Below, piece by piece: positions 30,343 to 40,370 of a stretch of 61,763 bases of DNA. The notes beneath the pieces are model-generated. The model did no database searches. It saw only the letters and a program-made list of their open reading frames with translations, and had not been told where the DNA came from. Position 1 is the stretch's first letter. Every line of letters starts with the position of its first letter. Origin of the DNA: Gallionellaceae bacterium (GTDB lineage: Bacteria; Pseudomonadota; Gammaproteobacteria; Burkholderiales; Gallionellaceae); contig DMCN01000066.1 of the NCBI GenBank assembly GCA_003445795.1, positions 23,294 through 85,056 of the forward strand, in the 5' to 3' direction. Position numbers and translations under genes: made by a program.

Positions 30343-32312
30343 GCGAGCTGACCTTTGGAATGCGCCTGACCTATGACGGCAAGTCTGCAAATGCCGACAT
30401 GGAGGAAACGCGCGCCAGGATGGAGCGCCTGACCAGCACTGGCGGCAAGATGGCGACGCAGTACTCGTACATCGATTCGGCGATGCGCAAGCACGTCGAG
30501 ACCAACGTGCAGACCGCTTCCAGCGTCAACAAGCTGCTCGACCGCTACGATCCGCTGGGCGCGAAGTTGCGCCAGCTGCAGGAAGACTTCAAGAAACTGG
30601 ACTCGGCCGCAGCGGGCGGGCAGATCGGCACGGGCAGCGATGCGCGGGTCGACCAGGCGTATGCCGCCATGCAGCAGCAGATGGTGATGCTGAAGAACGG
30701 CACCACAGCATCCTCTACTTCAATGTCTTCTCTCGGCCTCAACACGCAGTATGCCCGGCGCGAGCTGATGCAGCTTGGCAAGGAAGCGCTGACGGGCGAC
30801 TTCTCCCAAATGCCGCGCACCTTTGCTACGTTGGCTACCCACTCCAATATCCTGCCTGCGCTGATCTCTCCAATCGGACTGGCGATCGCCGGTGTGACCG
30901 CTGCAGCAGTGGCCGGTGGTGCGGCTTGGTACTACTGGGGACATGAGGCGGAGAGTGCCGCCGACAGAGCGATCACTGCTTCAAAGAGAGCAACTGAAGA
31001 TATGCGTGCCTCAGACGCGGTGTATCTGTTGAACCGCGAACGCGAACAGATCGCAAAGAAGATCCCGGTTCAGTGGCTTTCCTACGACGAAAAAGACCTG
31101 AAGAAGCTGGACGATGACTCACAGAAGCTCATTGCAGAATACCGGCGTCTCAGCAAGGAACTGAAGCAGGAGACTGCGCGGAGCGACGCATCTTGGGACT
31201 CGTTGCATTCAACCCCGCAAGAAAAGCACACCTCTGAATTGCAAAATCTAAAACAGCGTTTTGAAGAGCAAAAGGTAATCCATAAGAGCAACCAGCAAGA
31301 ACTTTTAGCACTTGAAAAACAATATCAACAGAAGAAAGCCGAGATCGAAAAACAGTATTCCAAGAAAGCCAACGCCGACCAAGACAAAGGCGACTCCATC
31401 GTCAACGGCCTGATCGCCGACTACGACCGCGAAATTGCCAAGCGTCAGCGCGATATCCAATCGCCGCTGTTGTCTGCTGCGGACAAGCAGCACGCCGACA
31501 ACCTTGCCCTGGTCGGCGAAAAAGCAGACCGCGCCCGCGAGAGCCTGGACAAACTGAATCTCAGCAAGGAAGAAGCAAAGTCCAAGACGGCGCAGATCAA
31601 TGCCGGCGAAAGAGATGCGATCGCCGCGATGGAAGCATTGCGCATGCAAGTCGAGAAGAACAACGCCAGTTGGGAATACGGCGCTGCCATCGCCATGCGC
31701 AAGTACCAGGACGAAGCCGCCAACACTGCCGCACTGAGCGAGCGGTTCTTCACTTCATCGTTCAAGAGCATGGAGGCGCAGGAGGTCAGCTTTATCCGCA
31801 AGGGTAAGGCCGACTGGCGCAGCTTCGGCGACACCATCATCAACGAGCTGGTCCGCATTCAGGTGGCCAAGGCGAATGCGCAGCTCATCGGCACTGTTGC
31901 TGGCTGGTTCAGTGGTGGTTCTGGCTCTGGGGCAACATCCACCGGCAGCGACTGGAACCCGGATTATTCCTTGGGATCTGCCACCCCGCGCGCCAGCGGC
32001 GGCCCTGTGGCTGCAAACAGTCTGTACCGAGTGAATGAGATGGGGCCCGAGCTGTTCCACCAAGACGGCAGCGACTACCTGATGATGGGTGGGCGTGGTG
32101 GCTACGTCAAACCGCTTGGTTCTGAGGTTGGCGTGAACGGCGGCGGCAACGTCTTCTCCATCCAGGTGAACGTCGACGCCAAGAGCGGCGATACGCAGAC
32201 ACAGTCGAACAACGACGCCCTTGCCAAGCTTGGAAACAGGATTGCCACCGTGTCGCGTAGCGTGATCCTGGAAGAGATGCGTCCGGGCGGTTTGCTGGCG
32301 AGGGCTGCCTGA
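30339..32312 (+). CDS. Tail tape measure protein, lambda gpH type (657 aa)
   Basis: GTG start overlapping the upstream stop (GTGA). The N-terminal third is helical with QYARRELMQLGKEALTGDFS, then hydrophobic residues about 168-202 (ALISPIGLAIAGVTAAAVAG). A long coiled coil covers about 240-430. Near residue 465-510, ERFFTSSFKSMEAQEVSFIR begins the lambda tape-measure C-terminal domain, and a Gly-rich tail follows. Its length would set a fairly short tail compared with lambda (853 aa). Confidence 0.92.
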   Translation: MSELTFGMRLTYDGKSANADMEETRARMERLTSTGGKMATQYSYIDSAMRKHVETNVQTASSVNKLLDRYDPLGAKLRQLQEDFKKLDSAAAGGQIGTGSDARVDQAYAAMQQQMVMLKNGTTASSTSMSSLGLNTQYARRELMQLGKEALTGDFSQMPRTFATLATHSNILPALISPIGLAIAGVTAAAVAGGAAWYYWGHEAESAADRAITASKRATEDMRASDAVYLLNREREQIAKKIPVQWLSYDEKDLKKLDDDSQKLIAEYRRLSKELKQETARSDASWDSLHSTPQEKHTSELQNLKQRFEEQKVIHKSNQQELLALEKQYQQKKAEIEKQYSKKANADQDKGDSIVNGLIADYDREIAKRQRDIQSPLLSAADKQHADNLALVGEKADRARESLDKLNLSKEEAKSKTAQINAGERDAIAAMEALRMQVEKNNASWEYGAAIAMRKYQDEAANTAALSERFFTSSFKSMEAQEVSFIRKGKADWRSFGDTIINELVRIQVAKANAQLIGTVAGWFSGGSGSGATSTGSDWNPDYSLGSATPRASGGPVAANSLYRVNEMGPELFHQDGSDYLMMGGRGGYVKPLGSEVGVNGGGNVFSIQVNVDAKSGDTQTQSNNDALAKLGNRIATVSRSVILEEMRPGGLLARAA

Positions 32313-32653
32313 TGGCTATTTTCATCTGGCTGGTCAGCAAGGACGGTACCAAGACCGTTAAACCGCGCGTGCTGAAGGCGCAATTCGGCGACGGCTACGC
32401 TCAGCGCGGGCCGGACGGCATCAATTCGTTGCTGCGCCGCTGGACCGTGGCGCTGAACAACCGCGAGGCCGCCGAACTGGATGCGGCCGAGGCATTCCTG
32501 GTCGAGCATGGCGGGTACATCAAGTTCGACTGGACGCCGCCGCATGGCGCGGCTGGCAAGTGGATCTGCGACGCCGAGACCGGCTGGGAGCGCATCCAGG
32601 GCGGTGGGCCGAACGGCAGCCTCCGCTGCACCTTTGTCGAGGTGCCAGCATGA
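32312..32653 (+). CDS. Minor tail protein, lambda gpM type
   Basis: The 113-aa sequence FIWLVSKDGTKTVKPRVLKA, then FGDGYAQRGPDGINSLLRRW, and FDWTPPHGAAGKWICDAETG is typical of the gpM family of tail-tip proteins. It is directly coupled to the tape measure gene and to the gpL gene. Confidence 0.92.
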   Translation: MAIFIWLVSKDGTKTVKPRVLKAQFGDGYAQRGPDGINSLLRRWTVALNNREAAELDAAEAFLVEHGGYIKFDWTPPHGAAGKWICDAETGWERIQGGGPNGSLRCTFVEVPA

Positions 32654-33360
32654 TCCGCGCCGAGATCCAATCCCTCGAACACAGCGCCATCATCGAGCTG
32701 TTCGAGCTGGACGCCACCATTCTGGGCGCGCCGCAAAAGCTCTACTTCCACGCCGGTACCAACGAGATCGCCGCGCCCATCGTGTGGCAGACCAACACCT
32801 ATGCGCCGATGCCGATCGAGGCGTCTGGCTTCGAGTGGTCCGGCAAGGGTCAGTTGCCGCGCCCGAAGATGAAAATCTCCAACGTGCTGGGCGAGGTGGG
32901 TGCGTATGCGGCGCTGTACGATGCGCTGAGCGGCGCCAAGATCACCCGCCGCAAGACGCTGGCCAAGTACCTGGACGGCGTTAACTTCCCCAGCGGCAAC
33001 CCCTATGCCGACCCGTCCCAGGCATTCCCGGACGAAATCTGGTTCATCGACCGCATGGCGTCCGAGAACCCTATCTTCATGGAATTCGAACTGGCGTGCC
33101 CGTTCGACGTGGCGGGCATCAACCTGCCTTCGCGGCAGTACATCGCCAACTGCTGCGCCTGGGTGTATCGCTCGTCGGAATGTTCCTACGCGGGTGGCCC
33201 CGTCGCCGACACCAACGACAACGTGCTGGACGAGACCGGCAACCCGATCACCTCGCTCAACGACATGTGCGGCGGCAAACTCGCTTCCTGCAAGCTGCGC
33301 TTCGGCGAATTTGCCACCCTGCCCTATGGCGGGTTTCCCGGTGTGGGGTTGGTGCGATGA
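32650..33360 (+). CDS. Minor tail protein, lambda gpL type
   Basis: The 236-aa protein follows gpM by a 4-bp overlap. The C-terminal part has cysteines in NCCAWVYRSSECSY and DMCGGKLASCKLRFG, the four-cysteine arrangement that binds an iron-sulfur cluster in lambda gpL. It belongs to the tail tip complex. The start at 32650 (MIRAEIQSLEHSAIIELFEL) is set by the ATGA overlap. Confidence 0.92.
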   Translation: MIRAEIQSLEHSAIIELFELDATILGAPQKLYFHAGTNEIAAPIVWQTNTYAPMPIEASGFEWSGKGQLPRPKMKISNVLGEVGAYAALYDALSGAKITRRKTLAKYLDGVNFPSGNPYADPSQAFPDEIWFIDRMASENPIFMEFELACPFDVAGINLPSRQYIANCCAWVYRSSECSYAGGPVADTNDNVLDETGNPITSLNDMCGGKLASCKLRFGEFATLPYGGFPGVGLVR

Positions 33361-34076
33361 TCATCCTGTCCGAATCGCTCAAGGCCGCCATCCTCGCCCA
33401 CGCGCAGGCCGAATCTCCGCGAGAATGTTGCGGCGTCATCGTCAATGTCGGGCGCGATCGCGGCTACGTCGCCTGCCGCAACCTGGCCGACGATCCGCGC
33501 CAGCACTTCCAGATCCACCACGAAGACTTCGCCCGCGCCGAAGATCAGGGCGAGATCATCGCCATCGTCCACTCGCATCCGTTCGCCAACGTGCAGCCGT
33601 CTGAGGCCGACAAGGTCGCCTGTGAAGACAGCGGCCTGCCCTGGGTGATCGTCAACCCGCAGACCGAGGCGTTCGGCATCTTCGAACCCAGCGGCTACGA
33701 GGCGCAGCTGATCGGCCGCCAGTTCGTGTATGGCGTGCTGGACTGCTACACCCTGGTGCTGGACTACTACCGACGCGAGCTGGGCATCATGTTGCCGTAC
33801 TACGTGCGCGACGACTCATGGGGCTGGTGGGAGCGCGGGCAGAACCTTTACGCCGATCGCTTCGCCGAGGCGGGCTTTGTGGCCGTGCACACGCCGCAGC
33901 CGGGCGACGTGATCCTGATGCAGGTGCAGAGCGATGTCGCCAACCATGCGGCGGTCTACCTGGGCGACAACGTCATCCTGCACCACCTGGTGAAACAGCT
34001 CTCGCGCCGCGACATGTACGGCGGCTACTGGCAGAAGCACACGCTGCACATTCTGAGGCACCGTTCCAGATGCTGA
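33357..34076 (+). CDS. Tail tip peptidase, lambda gpK type (JAB + NlpC/P60)
   Basis: Residues about 1-120 form a JAB/Mov34 domain with IIAIVHSHPFANVQPSEADK (HSHP plus later S and D zinc ligands). Residues about 125-239 are an NlpC/P60 peptidase with DCYTLVLDYYRREL (catalytic Cys) and NHAAVYLGDN (His). It processes tail proteins or peptidoglycan during entry. The two-domain form is the lambda gpK architecture. Confidence 0.92.
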   Translation: MIILSESLKAAILAHAQAESPRECCGVIVNVGRDRGYVACRNLADDPRQHFQIHHEDFARAEDQGEIIAIVHSHPFANVQPSEADKVACEDSGLPWVIVNPQTEAFGIFEPSGYEAQLIGRQFVYGVLDCYTLVLDYYRRELGIMLPYYVRDDSWGWWERGQNLYADRFAEAGFVAVHTPQPGDVILMQVQSDVANHAAVYLGDNVILHHLVKQLSRRDMYGGYWQKHTLHILRHRSRC

Positions 34077-34663
34077 CCCAAGTCATCCTATCCGGCTTCC
34101 TCGCCAAGCGCTTCGGCAAGCGTTTTGAGCTCGATGTTGCCAGCCCGCGTGAGGCCGTGCAGGCGCTGTGCATTCAGCTCAAGGGCTTCGAGCAGGCGCT
34201 GCTGGAATACAAGCCCGGCTTTCGTGTCTGGCTCGACCGCGAGCTTCAACCCAATGCCGACAAACTCGACTACCCGCACGGCGGCGCGCCTATTCGTATC
34301 GTTCCGGTGATCGCGGGTTCCAAGGACGCGGCGGTCAACATCATCGTCGGCGCGGTGTTGATCTGGGCGTCTGGCGGTACGGTTGGTTGGGAATGGCTGG
34401 GAAACATCGGTTACGCAATGGTGATCTCCGGCGTCGGCCAGCTCCTGCTCGGCGCGCCCAAGCCGCCCGACATGAACGCCTCCCCCGACAACAAACCCAA
34501 CTTCGTCTACGACGGCGCAGTCAACACCACCGCCCAGGGCAACTCGGTGCCGATCTGCTACGGCGAGATGGAGATCGGTTCGCAGGTGCTGTCGGCCAGT
34601 ATTTACTCGGAGCAGGTCGTGAGCGGCGATGCCGTCAACGACCCGGTGCACTATGCGCTCTAA
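34070..34663 (+). CDS. Tail assembly protein, lambda gpI type
   Basis: The 197-aa protein has FGKRFELDVASPREAVQALC near the start and RIVPVIAGSKDAAVNIIVGA with a hydrophobic centre near residues 80-130, then PICYGEMEIGSQVLSASI. These are hallmarks of gpI, needed for tail tip assembly. It overlaps K and J genes at its ends. Confidence 0.9.
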   Translation: MLTQVILSGFLAKRFGKRFELDVASPREAVQALCIQLKGFEQALLEYKPGFRVWLDRELQPNADKLDYPHGGAPIRIVPVIAGSKDAAVNIIVGAVLIWASGGTVGWEWLGNIGYAMVISGVGQLLLGAPKPPDMNASPDNKPNFVYDGAVNTTAQGNSVPICYGEMEIGSQVLSASIYSEQVVSGDAVNDPVHYAL

Positions 34664-37600
34664 GCACATTAAATCCGACATCATCCGGGGCGCTGGCGGC
34701 GACGAAGGCGGGCAGAGTTCCACGCCGGTAGAGCAGCCGGACAGCCTGCACAGCCGCGACACGGCCTATCTGCTGGATGGCCTGTGCGAGGGCGAGATCG
34801 AGGGCTTGGTGGACGGCCTCAAGTCTATCTATCTGGACGGCACGCCGATTCAGAACCCGAACGGCACCTACAATTTCAAGAACCTCACGGTGTACAGCAC
34901 CAAGGGAACGCAGGGGCAGCCGTACATCCCGATGTTCTCATCGATCGAGAGCGAGACACCCTACAGCGTCAAGGTTTCCAACGGCTCGCCGGTCGTGCGC
35001 AGCCTGGTGAACGCCAATGCCAATGCGTTGCGGGTGCGCCTTTCCACGCTCGCCATGTTCGCCCAGGATTCCGGCGGTAATACCGGCGGTACTACCATCG
35101 CCTTCAAGATCGAAGTGCAGAACAACGGCGGCGGCTATGTGGTGAAGGTAAACGATGCGTTCAGCGGCAAAACCACCACCAAGTACGACCGCGCCTATCG
35201 CATCCCGCTCACCGGCACCGGCCCGTGGGATGTGCGCGTTACCAAGACCACGGCGGACAGCACATCGTCCACCATGCGCAACGACCTGTATCTGGAATCC
35301 ATCGCGGGCATCATCGACCAGAAGTTGAGCATGCCCAACACGGCAGCCATCGGCTTGAGCATCGATGCGCGCGTGTTCCCCAGCATTCCGCGCCGTGCCT
35401 ACCGAGTGCGCGGAATGCGCGTGAAGATCCCGACCAACTACGACCCGGTGCTGCGCACCTATTCCGGCGTGTGGGACGGCACGTTCCGAATCGCCTACAC
35501 CAACAACCCGGCCTGGTGTTATTACGACCTGTGTACCAGCGGCCGCTATGGCTTGGGCCGCTACATCGATGCGGCGCTGGTGAACAAGTGGTGGTTGTAT
35601 GGCATCGCCCAGTATTGCGACGTGATGGTGCCGGATGGCTACGGAAGTACCGAGCCGCGTTTTACCCTCAACTGCCATTTGCAGACGCGGGCCGAGGCGT
35701 TCAACGTGCTCAACAGCCTGGCGTCGTCCTTCCGTGGCATGACGTACTGGGAGAGCGGGCAGATCTCCGCCGTGCAGGATGCGCCCAGCGACCCGGTGGC
35801 CCTTTTTACCCGCGCCAATGTGATCAATGGCGAGTTCAGCTATTCCGGTGTATCGCGCCGCGCGCGGCACACCGTGGCGCTGGTGACCTGGAACGATCCG
35901 GAGGATGCCTATCGCCAAAAGGTCGAGTACGTGCAGGACGAATATATGGTGGCGCGCTACGGCGTCATCCAGGCCGATGTGGTCGCCTTCGGCTGCACCT
36001 CGCGCGGGCAGGCGAACCGCGTCGGCAAATGGCTGCTCTATACCGAGCGTTTCGAGAGCGAGACGGTCGGCTTCAAGGCCGCGCTGGATTCCGCCTACTT
36101 GCGCCCCGGCAAGGTCATCGCCATTCAGGATGCCCACCGGGCGGGCAAGCGTTTCAGCGGCAGGTTGGCCAGCGCGGGCAGCACGGCCTCGTCGCTGGTG
36201 ATCGATGCGGCCATCGACATCGAGGCAGGCAAAACCTACCTCGCATCGGTCGTGCTTCCGGATGGTACGGTTGCCAGCGCCGACGTGGTCAACGCGCCGG
36301 GCAGCACCGCCGTGCTGGCACTGGCCGCGCCGCTGGCCGCTGTGCCGCAGGCCAATGCCGTCTGGGCGGTCTCCGCCTCCGATCTCGCCACGCAGACCTA
36401 TCGCGTGCTGTCGGTGGCCGAGACGGGCAAGAACGAATTCAGCATCACCGCGCTCAAGCACTACGCTGGAAAATACGACCTGGTCGAGAACAACCTGGCG
36501 CTGCGCATCCCCCCGGTGAGCAGCATCGACACCACCGCCCCCGCCATGCCCGGCAATCTGGCGCTAGCCGAAGACCTGGTGCGCATGCAGGGCATCGTGC
36601 GCGTGCGCATGTCGGTGTCGTGGGATGCCGTGTTGCGCGCCAGCAGCTACCGCGTCTCCTGGCGCTCGCGCACCGGCAACTGGAACCTGCTGCCGGACGT
36701 GCTGGCCACCGGCACTGAGATCATCGATCCGCCCAATGGCAAGGTCGAAGTGCGCGTGCAGGCCATCGGCGTGATGGGCCAGCCCAGCGCACCAGCCACG
36801 GCCACCATCATCCTGCTGGGCAAGACCGCGCCGCCTGCAGACGTGACGGGGTTCATCGTCTCGCGCAAGGGCAATGACATTTACTTTGCATGGAACCCAG
36901 TCGCCGATCTGGATGTGCACCATTACGAGATCAGGCTGGGCGGCGTGTGGGAAACCGCGCTCAACATCGCCACCACCGCACGCACCGCGCTGACGCACGT
37001 CTCCCCGCATGGCGGCACCTTCCTGATCAAGGCCGTTGACACCAGCGGAAACTTCTCGCGCGTTGCCACCTCGTTCTATCTGGCCGCGAACACTGATGTC
37101 AACGTGGTGCTGGTGGACGATGATGGCACCTACGGCTGGCCCGGCACGCTGACTGATATGGTGCACGACGGTGCCGCGCTAACACTGGCCTATGCCAATA
37201 GCTGGGCCAGCCTGACCCAGCTCTGGAGCAGCTACACCGGCTCGTGGATGTCGGAGAGCCTGCCGCTCACCAGCGGCAACTATGTGACCGATGTGGAAGA
37301 CCTCGGCCGCGTGCTCGATGCGCACTTCGGCGTGGCACCTCAGCTCGATGTGATTCCGTTGGGCACGAGCTGGTCGACGTGGAACATGCCCTGGTCTTCC
37401 TATGGCAACAACTGGACGTGGTTTGGCCCAAGCGGCGCGGTCTCGGCCATATTCGAGATCGACACCTCGGCGGACAACATCGTCTGGACCGGTTGGCAGC
37501 CTTTCGTGCCCGGCCTGCGCACGTGCCGCTATTACAAGATGCGCGCCAGCTTTGTGGTGCAGACCAACTTCCAGATCCGCTTCAACAGCTTCCCCATCAC

Positions 37601-37841
37601 GGTGGACGTACCGGACCGCCTGGAACGCTTCCCCAACGAAGCCATCCCGCTGGCGGGCAAGACCATCACCTTCAACCCGCCGTTCACGGCGCTGGATGCC
37701 GTGAGCGTCACGCTTCTCAATGGCGCGGCCGGTGACACCGTGACCGTGGCCAAGACCGTCAACGACATCACCGTGAACATTTACGATTCGACCAACGCAG
37801 CCAAAGCCGGGACGGCGGATATCGTCGTGCCTGGATATTAG
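34653..37841 (+). CDS. Tail tip attachment protein, lambda gpJ type (1062 aa)
   Basis: The protein begins MRSKHIKSDIIRGAGGDEGG and has DTAYLLDGLCEGEIEGLVDG, the gpJ start, followed by the large beta-rich J core (CTSGRYGLGRYIDAALVNKW). Fibronectin-type repeats lie near residues 640-810 (APPADVTGFIVSRKGNDIYF). The last 250 residues are unrelated to lambda J and rich in aromatic residues (WASLTQLWSSYTGSWMSESL), probably the receptor-facing part. The start at 34653 overlaps gpI by 11 bp; an ATG at 34629 would overlap more. Confidence 0.92.
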   Translation: MRSKHIKSDIIRGAGGDEGGQSSTPVEQPDSLHSRDTAYLLDGLCEGEIEGLVDGLKSIYLDGTPIQNPNGTYNFKNLTVYSTKGTQGQPYIPMFSSIESETPYSVKVSNGSPVVRSLVNANANALRVRLSTLAMFAQDSGGNTGGTTIAFKIEVQNNGGGYVVKVNDAFSGKTTTKYDRAYRIPLTGTGPWDVRVTKTTADSTSSTMRNDLYLESIAGIIDQKLSMPNTAAIGLSIDARVFPSIPRRAYRVRGMRVKIPTNYDPVLRTYSGVWDGTFRIAYTNNPAWCYYDLCTSGRYGLGRYIDAALVNKWWLYGIAQYCDVMVPDGYGSTEPRFTLNCHLQTRAEAFNVLNSLASSFRGMTYWESGQISAVQDAPSDPVALFTRANVINGEFSYSGVSRRARHTVALVTWNDPEDAYRQKVEYVQDEYMVARYGVIQADVVAFGCTSRGQANRVGKWLLYTERFESETVGFKAALDSAYLRPGKVIAIQDAHRAGKRFSGRLASAGSTASSLVIDAAIDIEAGKTYLASVVLPDGTVASADVVNAPGSTAVLALAAPLAAVPQANAVWAVSASDLATQTYRVLSVAETGKNEFSITALKHYAGKYDLVENNLALRIPPVSSIDTTAPAMPGNLALAEDLVRMQGIVRVRMSVSWDAVLRASSYRVSWRSRTGNWNLLPDVLATGTEIIDPPNGKVEVRVQAIGVMGQPSAPATATIILLGKTAPPADVTGFIVSRKGNDIYFAWNPVADLDVHHYEIRLGGVWETALNIATTARTALTHVSPHGGTFLIKAVDTSGNFSRVATSFYLAANTDVNVVLVDDDGTYGWPGTLTDMVHDGAALTLAYANSWASLTQLWSSYTGSWMSESLPLTSGNYVTDVEDLGRVLDAHFGVAPQLDVIPLGTSWSTWNMPWSSYGNNWTWFGPSGAVSAIFEIDTSADNIVWTGWQPFVPGLRTCRYYKMRASFVVQTNFQIRFNSFPITVDVPDRLERFPNEAIPLAGKTITFNPPFTALDAVSVTLLNGAAGDTVTVAKTVNDITVNIYDSTNAAKAGTADIVVPGY

Positions 37842-37853
37842 AGAGGAAAGACC

Positions 37854-38855
37854 ATGAGCCAAGTTTGGACCATCCCCGAAATCGACCCGGCAGTCACATC
37901 GCCCGCCGTCGATATCCAGAAGATGCTGGACGGACTGAATGCGTTAAAAACAGTATTCAGCGGCGCCGCGTTGCCCACCACCAACCTGGTCGGCGGAATG
38001 CTCGCACTCGAAACCACCAACAACCTGTACTGGCGGCGCGATGCAGCCAATACCAAGTGGATGATCTACGCCAGCGCAGATGCGGTGTCGGTGGTAGCCA
38101 AGGCAGCGGCCTACACCGTGCTGCTGGGGGATCACGGCAAGACGTTCTCCTGCGCGGGCACCTTCGCACTTGACTTCACCGCAGCCGCCACGCTGACGGA
38201 TGGCTGGTGGTGCAACGTGCGCAACGACGGTGCGGGCAACATCACCCTAGACCCGAATCTGGCCGAGCTGATCGACGGTGCGGCAACGGTGGTGCTGCTG
38301 CCGGGGCAGAGCTGTCTGGTGAAGTGCGATGGTGCAGGGTTGATCACGGTGGGCAAGCCGTCTTCCGAGTTCGCTGCCGGCACGCGCATGACATTCCAGC
38401 AGACCACCGCACCGACGGGGTGGACCAAGGACACGACGGCCGCGCTGAACGACAGCATCATGCGCATCGTCACCGGCGCGGTGGTGGGTGGAGGGTCGAC
38501 GGCTTTCAGCACCTTCAATGGGCAGACGGCGACGGCGGCTTATACATTGACGACGAGCAATATTCCGGCGCATGCGCATGGCGTGACTGATGCAGGCCAT
38601 AACCATTCGCAAAATAGCCACGCACACACGACAGTAGCTGGTGCATCGGTGCAGGTGGACCTTAGTTCTGGCGGTGGAACTACTTACAGCGTTCCGTTGT
38701 ATAGCGCAGGAAGCGGGACAAGTGGCACGACCGCCACAAACAACTCTGCCGCGACCGGGATATCTACCAACAACGCTGGCGGTGGCGCATCCCACTCCCA
38801 CGGCATCACCACGGCCATTAAATACAACGACTTCATCATCGCGTCGAAGAACTAG
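37854..38855 (+). CDS. Tail fibre protein with His-rich tip (333 aa)
   Basis: It starts with a helical attachment part (MSQVWTIPEIDPAVTSPAVD), then beta repeats. The C-terminus contains a collar-like GTRMTFQQTTAPTGWTKDTT and an H-x-H cluster, AHAHGVTDAGHNHSQNSHAH, ending SHSHGITTAIKYNDFIIASK. H-x-H pairs bind iron in the T4 long-tail-fibre tip. The tip probably recognises the host surface. GAGAGG lies before the ATG. Confidence 0.85.
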   Translation: MSQVWTIPEIDPAVTSPAVDIQKMLDGLNALKTVFSGAALPTTNLVGGMLALETTNNLYWRRDAANTKWMIYASADAVSVVAKAAAYTVLLGDHGKTFSCAGTFALDFTAAATLTDGWWCNVRNDGAGNITLDPNLAELIDGAATVVLLPGQSCLVKCDGAGLITVGKPSSEFAAGTRMTFQQTTAPTGWTKDTTAALNDSIMRIVTGAVVGGGSTAFSTFNGQTATAAYTLTTSNIPAHAHGVTDAGHNHSQNSHAHTTVAGASVQVDLSSGGGTTYSVPLYSAGSGTSGTTATNNSAATGISTNNAGGGASHSHGITTAIKYNDFIIASKN

Positions 38856-38864
38856 GAGCTGAGC

Positions 38865-39296
38865 ATGGCTGAAAACGCAAAAATTATCTGCCCGATGATG
38901 GGCGGCCAGGAGTGCATCGGAGACGGCGCGATCCGTATGGTGGAAGGCAAGCCGGAGATGGTGAAGTGCCGCTTCTGGGTGGTGGTGCAGGGCAAAAACC
39001 CGCAGGACGGCACGGTGACGAACAACGGCGACTGCGCTTTCTGCTGGACGCCGGTGCTGCTGATCGAGAACAGCAAGGTGAATCGCGAAACGGGGGCTGC
39101 AGTCGAGAGTCTGCGCAACGAGGCAGCGACGGCACAGCAGTTAACCCAATCGCTGATGGGCGGCATCGTGCAGGCCATCGGGCAGGTGCAGCAGAGCCGT
39201 ATCGCTGGGCCGGGTGAAGTTGAGTGGAAGGCAGCCGGTCCGAATGGATCGGCTGTGCACGGCGGATTTGTACAAATTGAAGGAGACAAGACATGA
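38865..39296 (+). CDS. Hypothetical late protein with Cys motifs (143 aa)
   Basis: The N-terminal half has paired cysteines (KIICPMMGGQECIGDGAIRM, KCRFWVVVQ, GDCAFCWTPVLL) that could bind metal or form disulfides. The second half is helical then Gly-rich. It lies after the fibre gene and overlaps the next gene by 4 bp. Function unknown. Confidence 0.7.
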   Translation: MAENAKIICPMMGGQECIGDGAIRMVEGKPEMVKCRFWVVVQGKNPQDGTVTNNGDCAFCWTPVLLIENSKVNRETGAAVESLRNEAATAQQLTQSLMGGIVQAIGQVQQSRIAGPGEVEWKAAGPNGSAVHGGFVQIEGDKT

Positions 39297-39940
39297 AAAT
39301 CACGATCATCGACGGACAGGTAGGTTTTAACGGGGTATTCCGCCCGGTGCAGGACGCTGGCGGGTTGCTCACCGGAATTCACGCCGTGCAGTTCGACACA
39401 GTCGCTGCTCAGGGTCACATCGAGAAGAACGACCTCTCGAACGTGAAGATCACCGACATGACCCAGTTCCAGCCGCTGCTGGATGCCTGGCTGGCCAACG
39501 CGCCAACCACCGCCCCGGTCGCGCCCAAGACCTTCGACGAGCTGAAGGCGGACAAGAGCAAGGTGATCGTGGACCACTGCGATGCGGCCTGCGTGATGGG
39601 CTTCATCAGCAACGCCCTCGGCACGGCTCACCTGTACCCCAGCAAGGTGCTGGACCAGCAGAACCTGAATGCCAGCGTGGTGGATAGCCTGCTGAACCAT
39701 CCCACCGACTGGACCACGCCACACATGTGCCAGGACGTGGCCACCGGAGTCTGGGCCTACCGCCCGCACGCCGCCGCGCAGATCCAGCAAGCAGGCAGCG
39801 ACGTGAAGGCTGGCATCCTGGGGCACCTGGTGCGCAACGCCATGCTGCAGGCGCAGATCGCCGCCATCGTCCCGGCCAGTGCTGGTGCCGCCGATGTGGA
39901 AGCAGCCACGGCAGCACTTGATGCGGTGGTGTGGGCATGA
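39293..39940 (+). CDS. Hypothetical late protein (215 aa)
   Basis: The start MKITIIDGQVGFNGVFRPVQ leads into a beta domain, and the remainder is helical with KTFDELKADKSKVIVDHCDA. The latter resembles DUF4376-like regions found near fibre genes. A role as fibre accessory protein is likely from position only. Confidence 0.68.
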   Translation: MKITIIDGQVGFNGVFRPVQDAGGLLTGIHAVQFDTVAAQGHIEKNDLSNVKITDMTQFQPLLDAWLANAPTTAPVAPKTFDELKADKSKVIVDHCDAACVMGFISNALGTAHLYPSKVLDQQNLNASVVDSLLNHPTDWTTPHMCQDVATGVWAYRPHAAAQIQQAGSDVKAGILGHLVRNAMLQAQIAAIVPASAGAADVEAATAALDAVVWA

Positions 39941-40299
39941 GCACCTTCACCACTCCCGCCAACCTGCGCATGCTGGATAACTTCAAGTGGGAGCTGCTGA
40001 CCCCGTTCCAGTACCACATCGGCAACCTGCCCAGCGACGACGTGATCGAAGTCCCCGCAGGCTTCGTCACCGATCTGGCCAGCACCCCGCGCCTACTCTG
40101 GACCATCCTCCCACCCCACGGCCAATACGCCAAAGCCGCGATCCTGCACGACTACCTCTACGACAACGCCACCGGCAGCAAACGCTACGCAGATGATGTG
40201 TATCTGGAGGCGATGGAAGTGCTCGGCGTGGCTACGTGGCGGCGCAGGGTGATGTATTGGGCGGTAAGGTGGTTTGGGAAGGGGAATTACAGCAGTTGA
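39937..40299 (+). CDS. DUF1353 family protein (120 aa)
   Basis: The sequence VIEVPAGFVTDLASTPRLLW and KAAILHDYLYDNATGSKRYA is the DUF1353 signature (VPxGFxTDxxSxP ... HDxLY). Such proteins are common at the ends of phage tail operons; some relatives resemble small peptidoglycan-acting enzymes, but no function is proven. It is the last prophage gene, 111 bp from the right end. Confidence 0.88.
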   Translation: MSTFTTPANLRMLDNFKWELLTPFQYHIGNLPSDDVIEVPAGFVTDLASTPRLLWTILPPHGQYAKAAILHDYLYDNATGSKRYADDVYLEAMEVLGVATWRRRVMYWAVRWFGKGNYSS

Positions 40300-40370
40300 A
40301 GTAGAGCGCTTCTCTATCTTTTACCAGTAACAATTCTATTGCGCCTGATAAAATGAAAAGCAGCTATCAG

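Noticed and set aside
34938..36461. 507-codon open frame opposite the gpJ gene
   Set aside because: It is a shadow frame against a clear tail tip gene, with no start signal and no operon partner on that strand.
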